This document shows positions 24,852-34,227 of a stretch of DNA of 64,000 nt, in pieces; the stretch's first letter is position 1, and every line of letters begins with the position of its first letter. A program made the translations under genes and the position numbers. Below the pieces are notes generated by a model. It searched no databases. It had not been told where the DNA came from and saw only the letters and a program-made list of their open reading frames with translations. The DNA comes from Christensenella minuta (GTDB lineage: Bacteria; Bacillota; Clostridia; Christensenellales; Christensenellaceae). The stretch is taken from contig NZ_CP029256.1 of the NCBI RefSeq assembly GCF_003628755.1, positions 515,585 through 579,584 on the forward strand, given 5' to 3'.

Positions 24852-24905
24852 TTTACACGGATTTTACAGAATCAAATACTTGATTTTACATTGGCATTTT
24901 ATAAT
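24852..24905 (+). promoter_or_regulatory. Pho box and promoter of the pst operon
   Basis: TTTACA occurs at 24852, 24863 and 24885, that is at 11- and 22-base steps, which is the direct-repeat period of PhoP (PhoB-type) binding sites in Bacillota. TATAAT at 24900-24905 follows 9 bases after the last repeat, and there is no good -35, as expected for a promoter that needs the activator. It would respond to phosphate starvation through the phoP-phoR pair downstream. Confidence 0.8.
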
Positions 24906-24951
24906 ACACTCATCGTTAAAGTTTTCAATAATTTAAACAAGGAGAACAAAA

Positions 24952-25854
24952 ATGAAAAAAATTATTACAGTCACAGCATTGGTACTTTGCATGGTATTTG
25001 CGGTAATCGGCTGCTCGGCACCGGCAGCAGGGGAATCCCCGGAAGCGCCGAGCGAAGCTGCTTCGCCGGAAGCAGGCGCATCCACAGAGGCAGAAGCATC
25101 CGCTTCCGCGGATGCTTCTGGCGAGACGCTCGCCGGAAGCGTACAGATGTCTGGCTCCACCTCGATGGAGACGATCGCAAATGCCCTGAAGGAAGCCTTT
25201 ATGGCTACCTATCCCGATGTTTCGGTTGACGTGCAGCTCGGAGGGTCTTCCGTCGGCGTACAGGACGCACAGTCCGGAAAATCCGATATCGGAAATATTT
25301 CACGGGAATTGAAAGACGACGAGACGGGCCTTGTTGCAAACACGATTGCTATCGACGGTATCGCGGTAATTGTCCATCCGGACAACAAAGTAACGGAAAT
25401 TACGTCGGAAGACCTGGTAAAAGTATACACGGGTGAGATCACAAACTGGAAAGACCTCGGCGGCGACGACCAGCCGATCGTAGTGATTGGACGCGAAGCT
25501 TCCTCCGGTACGCGCGGTGCGTTTGAAGAATTGCTTAAAATAGAAGACCAGTGCAAATACGCACAGGAGCTGAATGAAACGGGTGCGGTCAAGACGGCAG
25601 TTTCCGCAACGCCTGCAGCCATCGGGTATGTGTCCCTCGAGGCGCTTGACGATACGGTAACGGCTCTCAGGATAGACGGCGCGGAAGCGACGGAAGAAGC
25701 GATTAAGGCGGGCGACTATCCGCTTTCAAGGCCCTTCATCATGGCGACAAAAGAAGGCGAACTTCGCCCCGAGGTGCAGGCGTTCCTCGACTTCGTGATG
25801 GGAGAAGAGGGACAGGCAGTTGTAGCGGACAACAAGCTAATCACGATTTCATAA
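24952..25854 (+). CDS. pstS: Phosphate ABC transporter substrate-binding lipoprotein
   Basis: Binds phosphate outside the membrane for the Pst importer. The 300 residues start with a lipoprotein signal ending in AVIGC (Cys21), then an Ala/Ser/Glu-rich linker to about residue 62, then the PstS fold: SGSTSMETIANALK near 66, phosphate-site loops GGSSVGVQDAQSGKSDIG near 96 and GREASSGTRGAFEEL near 182. The start ATG follows AAGGAG. It is the first gene of the pst-pho operon under the Pho box. Confidence 0.96.
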   Translation: MKKIITVTALVLCMVFAVIGCSAPAAGESPEAPSEAASPEAGASTEAEASASADASGETLAGSVQMSGSTSMETIANALKEAFMATYPDVSVDVQLGGSSVGVQDAQSGKSDIGNISRELKDDETGLVANTIAIDGIAVIVHPDNKVTEITSEDLVKVYTGEITNWKDLGGDDQPIVVIGREASSGTRGAFEELLKIEDQCKYAQELNETGAVKTAVSATPAAIGYVSLEALDDTVTALRIDGAEATEEAIKAGDYPLSRPFIMATKEGELRPEVQAFLDFVMGEEGQAVVADNKLITIS

Positions 25855-25880
25855 TAATTCTTCCAGGATAGATTCAGGAA

Positions 25881-25910
25881 GGGACGCGGAGGTAAGTCCG
25901 CGTCCCTTTC
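25881..25910 (+). other. Intercistronic hairpin between pstS and pstC
   Basis: GGGACGCGGA (25881-25890) pairs perfectly with TCCGCGTCCC (25897-25906), followed by TTTC. With so short a T-run it is probably a leaky terminator or message stabiliser that keeps PstS in excess over the permease. Confidence 0.65.
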
Positions 25911-25945
25911 GATGGTAGGAAGAATTTAATGCTAAGGAGAAAGAT

Positions 25946-26881
25946 ATGAATGCCAGCATGACAATCATAGGCGGCAGGAAGAGCAAAACAATTCTGGAAC
26001 AGGCGATGAAGGGAATCTTTATCGGATGCGGATTATTCGCGATTGTAGCGGTTCTGATTATTACGATCTATATGATAGTTTCCGGCGCGCCGGCAATGTT
26101 TACAATCGGACTCAAGGATTTTCTGTTCGGCACGGAGTGGGCGCCGACCGCCGCCGATCCGAAATTTGGGATACTTCCCATGATATTGACGTCTCTCGTG
26201 GGGACGGGAATCACGATTTTGATCGGCGTTCCCATTGCGCTGATGGCGGCAGTATTTGTTTCCGAGGTCGCCCATAAAAAGGTTGCGGGCGTTGTGAAAC
26301 CCGCGATTGAGCTTTTGGCGGGTATTCCGTCGGTGGTGTATGGCCTCTTGGGGATGATTATTCTTGTCCCGCAGATATCGAAACTGGAAACGCTTTTGTA
26401 TGCAAACGACCCGACGCACATTTTTACGGGCGGGGCAAACCTTTTATCCGGAATTATCGTGCTCACCATTATGATTTTGCCCACCGTCGTCAATATCAGC
26501 ATCACATCATTAAAAGCGGTCCCGCAGGAATATAAGGAAGCGTCGCTCGCAATGGGAGCGACCAAAATGCAGACAATCTTCAGGGTTCAGATTCCGGCGG
26601 CAAAATCCGGAATCATCACGGGTATCGTGCTCGGCATCGGGCGGGCGCTCGGCGAAGCGATGGCGATTATCCTCGTCTCCGGCAATGTGGCCAACATGCC
26701 CGCGCTCTTCAACAGCGTCCGTTTTCTCACGACGGGTATCGTATCAGAAATGAGTTACGCATCCGGCCTGCACCGGGAAGCCCTGTTCAGTATCGGCCTT
26801 GTATTGTTTATTTTCATCATGGTTATCAACGTCATCCTCAACACACTTTTGAAAAAGGAGGCCGCGGCCAATGAAAAGTAG
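25946..26881 (+). CDS. pstC: Phosphate ABC transporter permease PstC
   Basis: One of two membrane subunits of the phosphate importer, 311 residues with six predicted membrane segments. Visible family features are the periplasmic WAPTAADPKFGILPM near residue 68, AGIPSVVYGL near 128 and the ATPase-contact loop EYKEASLAMGATKMQTIF near 193. The ATG follows AAGGAGAAAG. It overlaps pstA by 11 bases. Confidence 0.96.
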   Translation: MNASMTIIGGRKSKTILEQAMKGIFIGCGLFAIVAVLIITIYMIVSGAPAMFTIGLKDFLFGTEWAPTAADPKFGILPMILTSLVGTGITILIGVPIALMAAVFVSEVAHKKVAGVVKPAIELLAGIPSVVYGLLGMIILVPQISKLETLLYANDPTHIFTGGANLLSGIIVLTIMILPTVVNISITSLKAVPQEYKEASLAMGATKMQTIFRVQIPAAKSGIITGIVLGIGRALGEAMAIILVSGNVANMPALFNSVRFLTTGIVSEMSYASGLHREALFSIGLVLFIFIMVINVILNTLLKKEAAANEK

Positions 26882-27758
26882 TGCGGAAAAACTTTCCAAT
26901 GACATCAGCCTGATGAAAAAGAAGCGCCGCCCTAAGGATGCGGCGCAAAAATTCGCCATTTATGCCTGCGCGATCCTCACGGTTGTGATTCTGTTTTACC
27001 TGCTGGTTTATATCATGGTGCGCGGGCTTCCGAATGTGAACTGGGAATTTCTTTCTACAGCGCCCTCGGCGCTCAATAAGACGATAGGGATACTTCCCAG
27101 TATCCTTAATACGCTTTATATGATCGGGATCACGCTTCTAATCGCAACGCCGATCGGAGTGGGCGCAGCCATTTTCCTCAACGAATACGCGAAGCGCGGG
27201 AAGATCGTTAAGATCATCGAATTTACGACGGAGACACTGGCGGGAATACCTTCCGTATTATTCGGCCTGTTCGGGGCAATGTTTTTCGGGGTGACGCTGG
27301 CCCTCGGATATTCGATTATTGCGGGTGCGCTGACCCTCGTACTGATGATCCTGCCGATCATTGTGCGGACGACACAGGAAGCTTTGAAAACAGTACCCAA
27401 CGAATACCGGGAGGGCGCCCTTGGAGTTGGAACGACCAAATGGCATATGATCCGTACGATCATCCTGCCCGGCGCGCTGCCCGGGATCATCACGGCAGTA
27501 ATCCTTGCCGTCGGCAGGATCGTGGGCGAATCGGCCGCGCTGCTTTTTACGTCTGGAATTGGCACCAACATGCCGGCAAACTTTTTCGGGCATATGACGG
27601 AGTCGGGGGCGACGCTCACCGTACAGCTCTACACATATGCCGCGAAAGGACAAAATGAGCCCGCATTCGGGATCGCGGCCGTGCTTGTAATTATTGTCCT
27701 TGTCATCAACCTGCTGACCAATTATCTCAGTAAACGCTTCGGCAACAAGAACAAGTAG
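26871..27758 (+). CDS. pstA: Phosphate ABC transporter permease PstA
   Basis: Second membrane subunit of the phosphate importer, 295 residues with about six membrane segments. It shows [16 protein letters not shown] near residue 124 and the coupling loop [17 protein letters not shown] near 177. Its start codon lies inside the end of pstC, giving coupled translation. Confidence 0.96.
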   Translation: MKSSAEKLSNDISLMKKKRRPKDAAQKFAIYACAILTVVILFYLLVYIMVRGLPNVNWEFLSTAPSALNKTIGILPSILNTLYMIGITLLIATPIGVGAAIFLNEYAKRGKIVKIIEFTTETLAGIPSVLFGLFGAMFFGVTLALGYSIIAGALTLVLMILPIIVRTTQEALKTVPNEYREGALGVGTTKWHMIRTIILPGALPGIITAVILAVGRIVGESAALLFTSGIGTNMPANFFGHMTESGATLTVQLYTYAAKGQNEPAFGIAAVLVIIVLVINLLTNYLSKRFGNKNK

Positions 27759-27775
27759 TGGAAAGGGGTAGCACC

Positions 27776-28531
27776 TTGGATATCAAAATTTCAACAAAAA
27801 ATCTGAATTTGTATTACGGGCAAAACCATGCCCTTAAAGATGTGAATATGGAAATCGAAGCGGGTAAGATCACCGCGCTGATCGGGCCCTCAGGATGCGG
27901 GAAATCTACCTACCTGAAAACGCTCAACCGCATGAACGATCTGGTAGAGGGTGTGAGAATAACGGGGGAAATATTGCTCGACGGGGAAAGCATCTATGAT
28001 CCGAAGGTGGATGTGACGATCCTCAGGAAAAAGGTTGGGATGGTATTCCAGAAGCCGAACCCGTTTCCCATGAGCATCTATGACAACATTGCCTATGGGC
28101 CGAGGGTGCACGGGATCAAGAGCCGCAGCGATCTCGACGGGATTGTGGAAAGCAGCCTTAAGGGTGCGGCGCTGTGGGAGGAGGTGCGCGACCGCCTGAA
28201 GAAAAGCGCGCTTGGACTTTCGGGCGGACAGCAGCAGAGGCTGTGCATCGCGCGGGCGATTGCGGTTTCGCCGGAAGTGATCCTGATGGACGAGCCGACT
28301 TCGGCGCTCGATCCGATTTCCACGACAAAGATCGAAGACCTGATGAGCGAACTGAAGAAAAAGTATACCGTCGTCATCGTTACGCATAATATGCAGCAGG
28401 CCGTCCGTATTTCGGACCGGACCGCATTCTTTCTGCTCGGGGAAATGGTAGAGTTCGGCAAGACGGAGGATTTGTTCAGCATGCCGAAGGATAAACGGAC
28501 GGAAGACTACATCACCGGACGTTTCGGCTGA
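27776..28531 (+). CDS. pstB: Phosphate ABC transporter ATP-binding protein
   Basis: Energises phosphate uptake. The 251 residues have Walker [10 protein letters not shown] near residue 38, the PstB-specific TLNRMNDL right after it, the Q-loop [11 protein letters not shown], signature [15 protein letters not shown], Walker [15 protein letters not shown] and switch VTHNMQQA. I place the start at TTG 27776, with AGGGG 7 bases upstream; a GTG at 27758 overlapping the pstA stop adds six codons and lacks a site. Confidence 0.95.
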   Translation: MDIKISTKNLNLYYGQNHALKDVNMEIEAGKITALIGPSGCGKSTYLKTLNRMNDLVEGVRITGEILLDGESIYDPKVDVTILRKKVGMVFQKPNPFPMSIYDNIAYGPRVHGIKSRSDLDGIVESSLKGAALWEEVRDRLKKSALGLSGGQQQRLCIARAIAVSPEVILMDEPTSALDPISTTKIEDLMSELKKKYTVVIVTHNMQQAVRISDRTAFFLLGEMVEFGKTEDLFSMPKDKRTEDYITGRFG

Positions 28532-28548
28532 TAAAGAAAGGGGAAACT

Positions 28549-29205
28549 ATGAGAAATAAGTTTGATATAGAACTGGAAGATTTGAACCTGGATTTGATCC
28601 GTATGGGCGCCCGCGCGGAGCAAACGATTACCAAGGTGGTCAAGGTCATCGAAAACTGCGATGAGGCGGGCGCGCGTGAAATTATTGAGGACGACGACCT
28701 CGTGGATGCGATGGCGCGGCAGATCGAGAGCCGCTCTATGAAGCTGATTATGAAGCAGCAGCCGGTGGCAAAGGACCTGAGGATCATTTCTACGGCGCTG
28801 AAAATGATTACGGATATCGAGCGCATCTGCGACCAAGCGTCGGATATTTCCGAAATTACGCTTTCCGTATGCAAGGAAATTACGATCCCGCGGCCGCGGC
28901 ATATCTCTAAAATGGGCCGCACGACGGCACAGATGGTTCACATGGCGGTGGATTCCTATGTGCACCGGGACATGGGACTTGCCGAAGAGGTTATCGAGTT
29001 GGATAATGAAGTGGACCGCCTGTATGACGTGGTAAAGACGGAACTTCTGAATATGGCCATCGAGGATCGGGAGAAAATCGACCAAATCGTGGATTTCCTG
29101 ATGATCGCAAAGTACTTGGAACGTATCGGGGACCATGCGGAAAACATTGCGGAATGGGCGGTGTTTTCGGAGACCGGAGTACACAAAGACCGCCGTATTC
29201 TCTGA
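28549..29205 (+). CDS. phoU: Phosphate-specific transport regulator PhoU
   Basis: Links the Pst transporter to the sensor kinase and keeps the Pho response off when phosphate is ample. The 218 residues form two three-helix PhoU repeats; metal-site motifs are seen as EDDDLVDAMARQIE near residue 46 and ELDNEVDRLYDVVK near 150. It starts 17 bases after pstB with AAAGGGGAAA upstream. Confidence 0.95.
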   Translation: MRNKFDIELEDLNLDLIRMGARAEQTITKVVKVIENCDEAGAREIIEDDDLVDAMARQIESRSMKLIMKQQPVAKDLRIISTALKMITDIERICDQASDISEITLSVCKEITIPRPRHISKMGRTTAQMVHMAVDSYVHRDMGLAEEVIELDNEVDRLYDVVKTELLNMAIEDREKIDQIVDFLMIAKYLERIGDHAENIAEWAVFSETGVHKDRRIL

Positions 29206-29216
29206 GGGATGTTGTG

Positions 29217-29225
29217 TGATATAAT
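29217..29225 (+). promoter_or_regulatory. Internal extended -10 promoter for phoP-phoR
   Basis: TGATATAAT (29217-29225) lies in the 50-base gap after phoU. It could give a basal level of the two-component pair independent of the Pho box. Confidence 0.5.
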
Positions 29226-29255
29226 ATGCGTAGTAAACGTGTGAGGTAAGAAACA

Positions 29256-29933
29256 GTGGCTTATATTACGGTAGTGGAAGACGATGCTTCGGTGAGGGAA
29301 CTCATCCTGTGTACGCTCAGGTCGGCGGGATTTACGGTGGATGCGTACGAACGGGGGGAAGATTTTCTGGAACAATATGAAAAGCATAAGGAGCCGGATG
29401 TCATTCTCCTGGATATCATGCTGCCCGGAATCGACGGGTTTGAGTTGTTCAAACGGCTGTCTTCACAAAACGGGTTTGACGTCCCTGTCATTTTCTTGAC
29501 CGCCCGTACGACGGAGGTGGATAAAGTTTCGGGCCTGAACCTCGGGGCTGACGATTATATTACAAAGCCCTTTGGCGTGCTGGAGTTGATTGCACGGGTA
29601 AATGCGGTTATCCGCCGGCGCGGGAGAAGCGCGCGGCCCCAGCAGGCAATTGAGTCCGGCGGGCTGAAAATGGACGTTTCGGCGCATACGCTTTACGTGG
29701 ACGGAGAGAAAACGGAGCTTACATATAAAGAATTTGAAATCCTTCGTTATTTTATGCGGAATCCCGGTCTTGTGCTGACGCGTGAAATGCTCCTGAATGA
29801 AATATGGGGCATCGATACGGATATCGAGACCCGCACGGTTGATATGCATATCAAGACATTGCGACAAAAGATAGGACGCCGCGGCGAACACATCAAAACG
29901 GTGCGCGGCGTAGGCTATCGGTTTGAGGTATAA
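29256..29933 (+). CDS. phoP: Response regulator, OmpR/PhoB family
   Basis: DNA-binding regulator of the phosphate response. The 225 residues begin with a receiver domain: acidic pair EDDAS near residue 7, phosphorylation Asp in VILLDIMLPG near 52, Thr in FLTARTTE near 80 and Lys in TKPFG near 104. The C-terminal winged helix contains EFEILRYFMRNPG and the recognition helix region ETRTVDMHIKTLRQKIG. The start is GTG 29256 with GTGAGGT upstream. It should bind the TTTACA repeats before pstS. Confidence 0.94.
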   Translation: MAYITVVEDDASVRELILCTLRSAGFTVDAYERGEDFLEQYEKHKEPDVILLDIMLPGIDGFELFKRLSSQNGFDVPVIFLTARTTEVDKVSGLNLGADDYITKPFGVLELIARVNAVIRRRGRSARPQQAIESGGLKMDVSAHTLYVDGEKTELTYKEFEILRYFMRNPGLVLTREMLLNEIWGIDTDIETRTVDMHIKTLRQKIGRRGEHIKTVRGVGYRFEV

Positions 29934-29935
29934 GC

Positions 29936-31663
29936 GTGAAAAAGAAAATTGTACAATTAACTACCTGTATTTTGGTGGTGGCGCTGGTGGTAACGGTGCT
30001 GGTTTCCATGGCGAGCTTCAAGGGAACCTATACAAACGATGTGATTGCCGTATTGAAGGGGAACATCAACGCGATGGAGCTTTCTATTGGGGGACGGACC
30101 GATTATCAGGAAATGGCGGATGAGTACCAGAAGGCTTACGGGCAAAATAACCGGATCACGATCATAGCGGCGGACGGAACCGTGCTTGCGGATACTCAGG
30201 CGGCTTCGGAGCAGACGGAAAACCATCTCGAACGGCCTGAAGTCCAGGAAGCGCTTGATGGCGGTTTCGGAGCGGAGGTCCGTTATTCCGAGACTACCGG
30301 AAAAGATATGATTTATGTGGCCAAGCAAATGCCAAGCGGGGTAATTATCCGCAACTCTATGCCGCTTGACAATGCGACTGCAGTGGTCAACCAGACGTTG
30401 CCGGTTATTATTATTGTGTTCATCCTTCTTGTGGTGCTGGCTGTTTTTCTCTCCGGAAAGATTGTGAGCAACACCCTGAAGCCGTTCAGTCAGCTTCATG
30501 ACTCCATACAGGGATACATTGAAGGGAAGCAAAAAAAACTCAGCATCGAGAGCCCTTATCCGGAATTTGACGATATCGCGCAGGCGTTTTCGCGCATTTC
30601 GGAACGGCTGAACCGTTATATCGAAAAGGTAAAGCTTGAGAACCGTAAGACGGCGCTTATCATCGACAGCATTAATGAAGGGCTGATGATCCTGGATGAA
30701 AAAGAGGATGTGCTCCTTATCAACACGGCGGCTAAAAATATTTTCGGTGTGAATGGAGAACCGTTGAGTGAGAATATCCTCCATTATATCCGCCGCCCGG
30801 ATATCATATCCAAGCTTGAAAAATCGCTTGTTAAAAAGAAAAACATGCAGTTTGAGGCGCGCAATGACAAAGATGGGCGTACATATCGGTTCTATACCAG
30901 CATCGTTGACGAACCGTCCTTTATGAATGGGAAGGGCGGATATGCGATGCTCGTGCTAATCAGCGACGTGACGGATATCGAGCTTTCTGAACGCGTACGC
31001 CGGGATTTTGCGGCAAATGTTTCCCACGAACTGAAAACCCCGCTTACCTCTATCAATGGATTTGCCCAGCTTGTAGCCAATGGCATGGCTGCGGATGAAG
31101 AGAGCATCCGGGAGTATGCAAAGCGTATCTCAGAAGAATCGGACCGTCTGATGGGCCTGATTAACGATACCCTCATGCTGTCTGAACTGGAGCAGATCAG
31201 TATCGACGAAACGATCGAGAATGTAGATATCGTGAAAGTAACGGAGGATGTGCTGCATCTTCTCGAAGACAATATCGTGAAACGGAATCTGAAAGTCCAT
31301 GTCAGCGGGGCGGCCGAAATGATGGCGAATAAGAACCGTATCCGTGAGCTGATACTGAACTTGTGCGATAATGCCATTAAATATAATAAAGAAGACGGAA
31401 GCGTCGATATCCGGCTTTCCGAGCAGGACGCTTTTGTAAAAATCGAAGTACAGGATACCGGGATCGGTGTGCCCGCGGATGAAGCGAACCGTATCTTCGA
31501 GCGTTTCTACCGTGCAAAAAATTCGGGAGGTTCTACGGTAAGCGGAACCGGGCTTGGACTTGCGATCGTCAAGCACATCGTTGCGCTTTACGAAGGCGAA
31601 CTTACACTGGAGAGCCGGCTTGGGGAAGGCAGCAGGTTCACGATACGTATGAAAAAAGACTGA
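29936..31663 (+). CDS. phoR: Phosphate sensor histidine kinase
   Basis: Membrane kinase that phosphorylates the adjacent regulator. The 575 residues hold a membrane segment near 7-27, an extracytoplasmic sensing region, a second membrane segment near 150-172, a HAMP-like linker, a PAS domain near 235-340, the phospho-acceptor HELKTPLTSINGFAQL near 365, and the ATPase motifs NLCDNAIKYN near 477, DTGIGVP near 508 and GTGLGLAIVKH near 538. It starts with GTG two bases after the phoP stop. Confidence 0.94.
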   Translation: MKKKIVQLTTCILVVALVVTVLVSMASFKGTYTNDVIAVLKGNINAMELSIGGRTDYQEMADEYQKAYGQNNRITIIAADGTVLADTQAASEQTENHLERPEVQEALDGGFGAEVRYSETTGKDMIYVAKQMPSGVIIRNSMPLDNATAVVNQTLPVIIIVFILLVVLAVFLSGKIVSNTLKPFSQLHDSIQGYIEGKQKKLSIESPYPEFDDIAQAFSRISERLNRYIEKVKLENRKTALIIDSINEGLMILDEKEDVLLINTAAKNIFGVNGEPLSENILHYIRRPDIISKLEKSLVKKKNMQFEARNDKDGRTYRFYTSIVDEPSFMNGKGGYAMLVLISDVTDIELSERVRRDFAANVSHELKTPLTSINGFAQLVANGMAADEESIREYAKRISEESDRLMGLINDTLMLSELEQISIDETIENVDIVKVTEDVLHLLEDNIVKRNLKVHVSGAAEMMANKNRIRELILNLCDNAIKYNKEDGSVDIRLSEQDAFVKIEVQDTGIGVPADEANRIFERFYRAKNSGGSTVSGTGLGLAIVKHIVALYEGELTLESRLGEGSRFTIRMKKD

Positions 31664-31680
31664 TACCCGAAACGATAAGG

Positions 31681-31709
31681 CAGGCATGGGTGACCATGCC
31701 TGTTTTTAT
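31681..31709 (+). terminator. Intrinsic terminator of the pst-pho operon
   Basis: CAGGCATGG (31681-31689) pairs with CCATGCCTG (31694-31702) around GTGA, followed by TTTTTATTT. Confidence 0.92.
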
Positions 31710-32126
31710 TTGCATATTCTGCAAGTAAAGTTTTTATACCGGATATAAAATCCGGAGGAAAATCAATGAAAATTTTTTACTGACTATTTGACGCTATTTT
31801 CTTTTTAATGGTTTAATAAATTTAAAAAAATGATTAAAGCTGAATTTTTATAGTTTATTTTACAAAATAATGACGTAAGTATTATGATTTAATAAAAAAA
31901 CGTGAAAATAACTGTAGAAATTTTCATTGAAGCGGCATAAAAAAGAGTTGTCTTTTTGAAGAAAAGACCTTATACTTCAAACAACAGTCAAAGTAATTTT
32001 AATCCAAAAGAAAAACTATAGAACATTTTGCTTCAGGCGACGAAGGAAGAAAGATTTTTTAAATAAAAAAGGGATTTAAAGCGGTTTAATAAAATTTGCG
32101 TTAGGTTCTTATCGGAGCATCTGCAG
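31710..32126. other. AT-rich regulatory gap before the sugar island
   Basis: About 415 bases, much richer in A and T than the neighbouring genes. It holds a small hairpin CCGGAT/ATCCGG (31739-31755), a promoter-like pair TTGACG (31788-31793) and TTTAAT (31812-31817) with an 18-base spacer, a hairpin GTCTTTT/AAAAGAC (31950-31968), and an operator-like palindrome near 32074-32091. I see no ORF of convincing quality. It may carry a long leader, a small RNA or simply binding sites. Confidence 0.5.
32074..32091. promoter_or_regulatory. Operator-like site, imperfect AAAGC-centred palindrome
   Basis: ATTTAAAGCGGTTTAATA matches ATTTAAAGCGCTTTAAAT, the perfect palindrome found at 36254, at 15 of 18 positions. 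It lies 36 bases before the first LacI-type gene and could provide autoregulation. Confidence 0.5.
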
Positions 32127-33203
32127 ATGATGAAAGACAGGGCAAAGAAAAAAATAACGATCCATGACGTGGCAAGGGAAGCGAACGTGTCGATTTCAAC
32201 CGTATCGCATGTGCTGAATGGTACGGCGAAAATCTCGGATGCGACCCGGCAGCGTGTAATCGAGGTGGTACAGCGGTTCAATTATGTGCCCAACGGCTAT
32301 GGACTGAGAGGCCGGGATAAGAATTCAAAAGTCGTGGGCGTCATGGTTGCGGATATCAAAAACGAATTTTATGCGCGGTGCGTCCAGTCTATCATGAATG
32401 TGGCCCTTCAGGAAAACTATACGACGATGATCTGCGAAATGGCATTCAATTATAAAAAAGAATGCATGGGCGTGGACGCGCTCCTTGATAAAGGTGTGGA
32501 CGGTATCATATTTATTGGCGGATCGATGGATGGAAATATCATCCGCAAGGCGAATAAATCCGTTCCCGTAATATTATGTGACCGGAAGATAGCGGGATCG
32601 TCGCTGCCTTCGGTGACAACAGACAATGTGAGCGCGATGCGCAACCTGATCTCCCTTTTGAAGGAGTGGGGCTATACGAAGATAGGATTGCTGTCCGAAA
32701 CGCTGGAAATGGACAACCTCAAAGACCGCTGTCTCGGGTTTAAAGCGGGAATGGAAGAAAACGGATTGAAACAGTATAAGGAATTTATGCTGTTCCATCC
32801 CGATCTGAAACTTGACAAGGCAACGGCAGCCAATTGCTTTTTGCGGGAACATCTAGAACGGCATGGCACGAGGAAGCTGCCGGAGGTCTTTGTAACGACG
32901 AGCGACCTCATTGCGGCCGGGGCGATCTCCGCATTGAGAAAATACGGGATACGCATTCCGGGCGATATCGGGATCACCGGGTTTGACGATATTTCCCTTG
33001 CGGCCAATCTCGATCCCCCTCTTACTACGATTGCGCAGAATATGGAGGAAATGGGCCTGTATTGCTTCCGGAATATCCTGAACCTGATTAATGGGACGGC
33101 GATCGGGGTGCCGCACAGCGTGATCGACGCGCAGATTGTAATTCGCAAATCAGTGATTGACCGGCGTATGCCGGCTTGGAACAAAATGAAAAAGAGCTGC
33201 TAG
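32127..33203 (+). CDS. LacI-family transcriptional regulator
   Basis: Sugar-responsive DNA-binding protein, 358 residues. The helix-turn-helix ITIHDVAREANVSISTVSHV lies near residues 10-29, followed by the hinge helix region DATRQRVIEVVQRFNYVPN, then a periplasmic-binding-like effector domain (VVGVMVADIKNEFYARC near 69; GITGFDDISLAANLDPPLTT near 290). Two Met codons (32127, 32130) can start it; the ribosome site is weak (GGAG, about 10 bases away). It is the first gene of a likely operon with the isomerase and the GATase1-like gene. Effector unknown. Confidence 0.93.
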   Translation: MMKDRAKKKITIHDVAREANVSISTVSHVLNGTAKISDATRQRVIEVVQRFNYVPNGYGLRGRDKNSKVVGVMVADIKNEFYARCVQSIMNVALQENYTTMICEMAFNYKKECMGVDALLDKGVDGIIFIGGSMDGNIIRKANKSVPVILCDRKIAGSSLPSVTTDNVSAMRNLISLLKEWGYTKIGLLSETLEMDNLKDRCLGFKAGMEENGLKQYKEFMLFHPDLKLDKATAANCFLREHLERHGTRKLPEVFVTTSDLIAAGAISALRKYGIRIPGDIGITGFDDISLAANLDPPLTTIAQNMEEMGLYCFRNILNLINGTAIGVPHSVIDAQIVIRKSVIDRRMPAWNKMKKSC

Positions 33204-33220
33204 AGATGGAGGGCGTAACG

Positions 33221-34204
33221 ATGTTTCAACCAAAATACAGTATTATCCTTGCAAATGTGGGCATGTGTGCAGACCGCTATATGAGCGGCGGGTATTCTGA
33301 TCCCTGCACGATTGACGAAATGTTCCGGCGCGTCGCTTCCGTGGACGGCGTCAGCGGGGTGGAGCTTGTAAGCGATTGGAATATTACGGCTAAAAATGTG
33401 GATCAGGTTCGGAGAAACCTTGAAGAATACGGGCTTAAACTTGTATCGATTATTCCCGACCATTTCGGGGAAATGAAATGGGGCAAGGGGGCGTTTACCT
33501 CCAAGGATCCTGCAATTCGTAAACAGGCGGTGGAAGATACCAAAGAATTAATGGATATTTCCGCAGAACTGGGCGGGAATCTGATTAGTCTGTGGCCGGG
33601 GCAGGACGGCTATGATTATTATTTCCAGGGCGACTATATCCGCGAGCATGAATGGTTTGCGGAAGGCGTGCAGGAATGCTGCGATTATCGTAAGGACGTC
33701 AATATTTCGATAGAATATAAGATTAAAGAGCCGCGCAATTTCTCCTATCCTTCGACGATGGCGGTGATTCTGCTGATGCTTGAAAAGCTGGGCAGGGAAA
33801 ACAGCGGTGTAACGATCGATTACGGACATGCGCACGTAGCGGGCGAAAACGTGGCGGAATCCGTTGCGCTTGCCAAAGAATACGGCAACAGGCTGCTGCA
33901 CGTCCACATGAATGACAATTACGGTTTCTGGGACGACGATATGATCGCGGGATCAATTCATACGATTCCTTTTATCGAGTTCTTTTATTGGCTGAAGAGA
34001 ACCGGATATGACGGATACATTTCAACCGACCAGTATCCTTACCGCGAAGACGGCAGGGATGCGGTCAATGAAACGGTGCGGTGGATGGATATTTTTGCCG
34101 GACTTGCAAACCGCATCGATGAAAAAGAACTGGAAGAGATCTATGCGACAGGAAATGCGTGTGAAGTGAGCGCAATGCTGAGAGATTTAATGTTTGGGAA
34201 ATAA
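33221..34204 (+). CDS. Sugar phosphate isomerase/epimerase (xylose isomerase-like TIM barrel)
   Basis: A 327-residue member of the AP-endonuclease-2/xylose-isomerase-like barrel family. Likely metal ligands are Glu in VNISIEYKI near residue 160, Asp/His in TIDYGHAHVAGE near 198, His in LLHVHMNDNYG near 226 and the C-terminal STDQYPYRED near 267. It probably isomerises or epimerises the sugar handled by the island. ATG 33221 follows GGAGGG; an in-frame ATG at 33176 overlaps the regulator gene and is less likely. Exact substrate unknown. Confidence 0.85.
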   Translation: MFQPKYSIILANVGMCADRYMSGGYSDPCTIDEMFRRVASVDGVSGVELVSDWNITAKNVDQVRRNLEEYGLKLVSIIPDHFGEMKWGKGAFTSKDPAIRKQAVEDTKELMDISAELGGNLISLWPGQDGYDYYFQGDYIREHEWFAEGVQECCDYRKDVNISIEYKIKEPRNFSYPSTMAVILLMLEKLGRENSGVTIDYGHAHVAGENVAESVALAKEYGNRLLHVHMNDNYGFWDDDMIAGSIHTIPFIEFFYWLKRTGYDGYISTDQYPYREDGRDAVNETVRWMDIFAGLANRIDEKELEEIYATGNACEVSAMLRDLMFGK

Positions 34205-34227
34205 CCCCGCTAAAAAGGAGGCGCTAA

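Noticed and set aside
31766-31783. Five-codon ORF (MKIFY) after an AGG-like site in the AT-rich gap
   Set aside because: Too short to judge, and followed by no hairpin or gene that would make it a leader.
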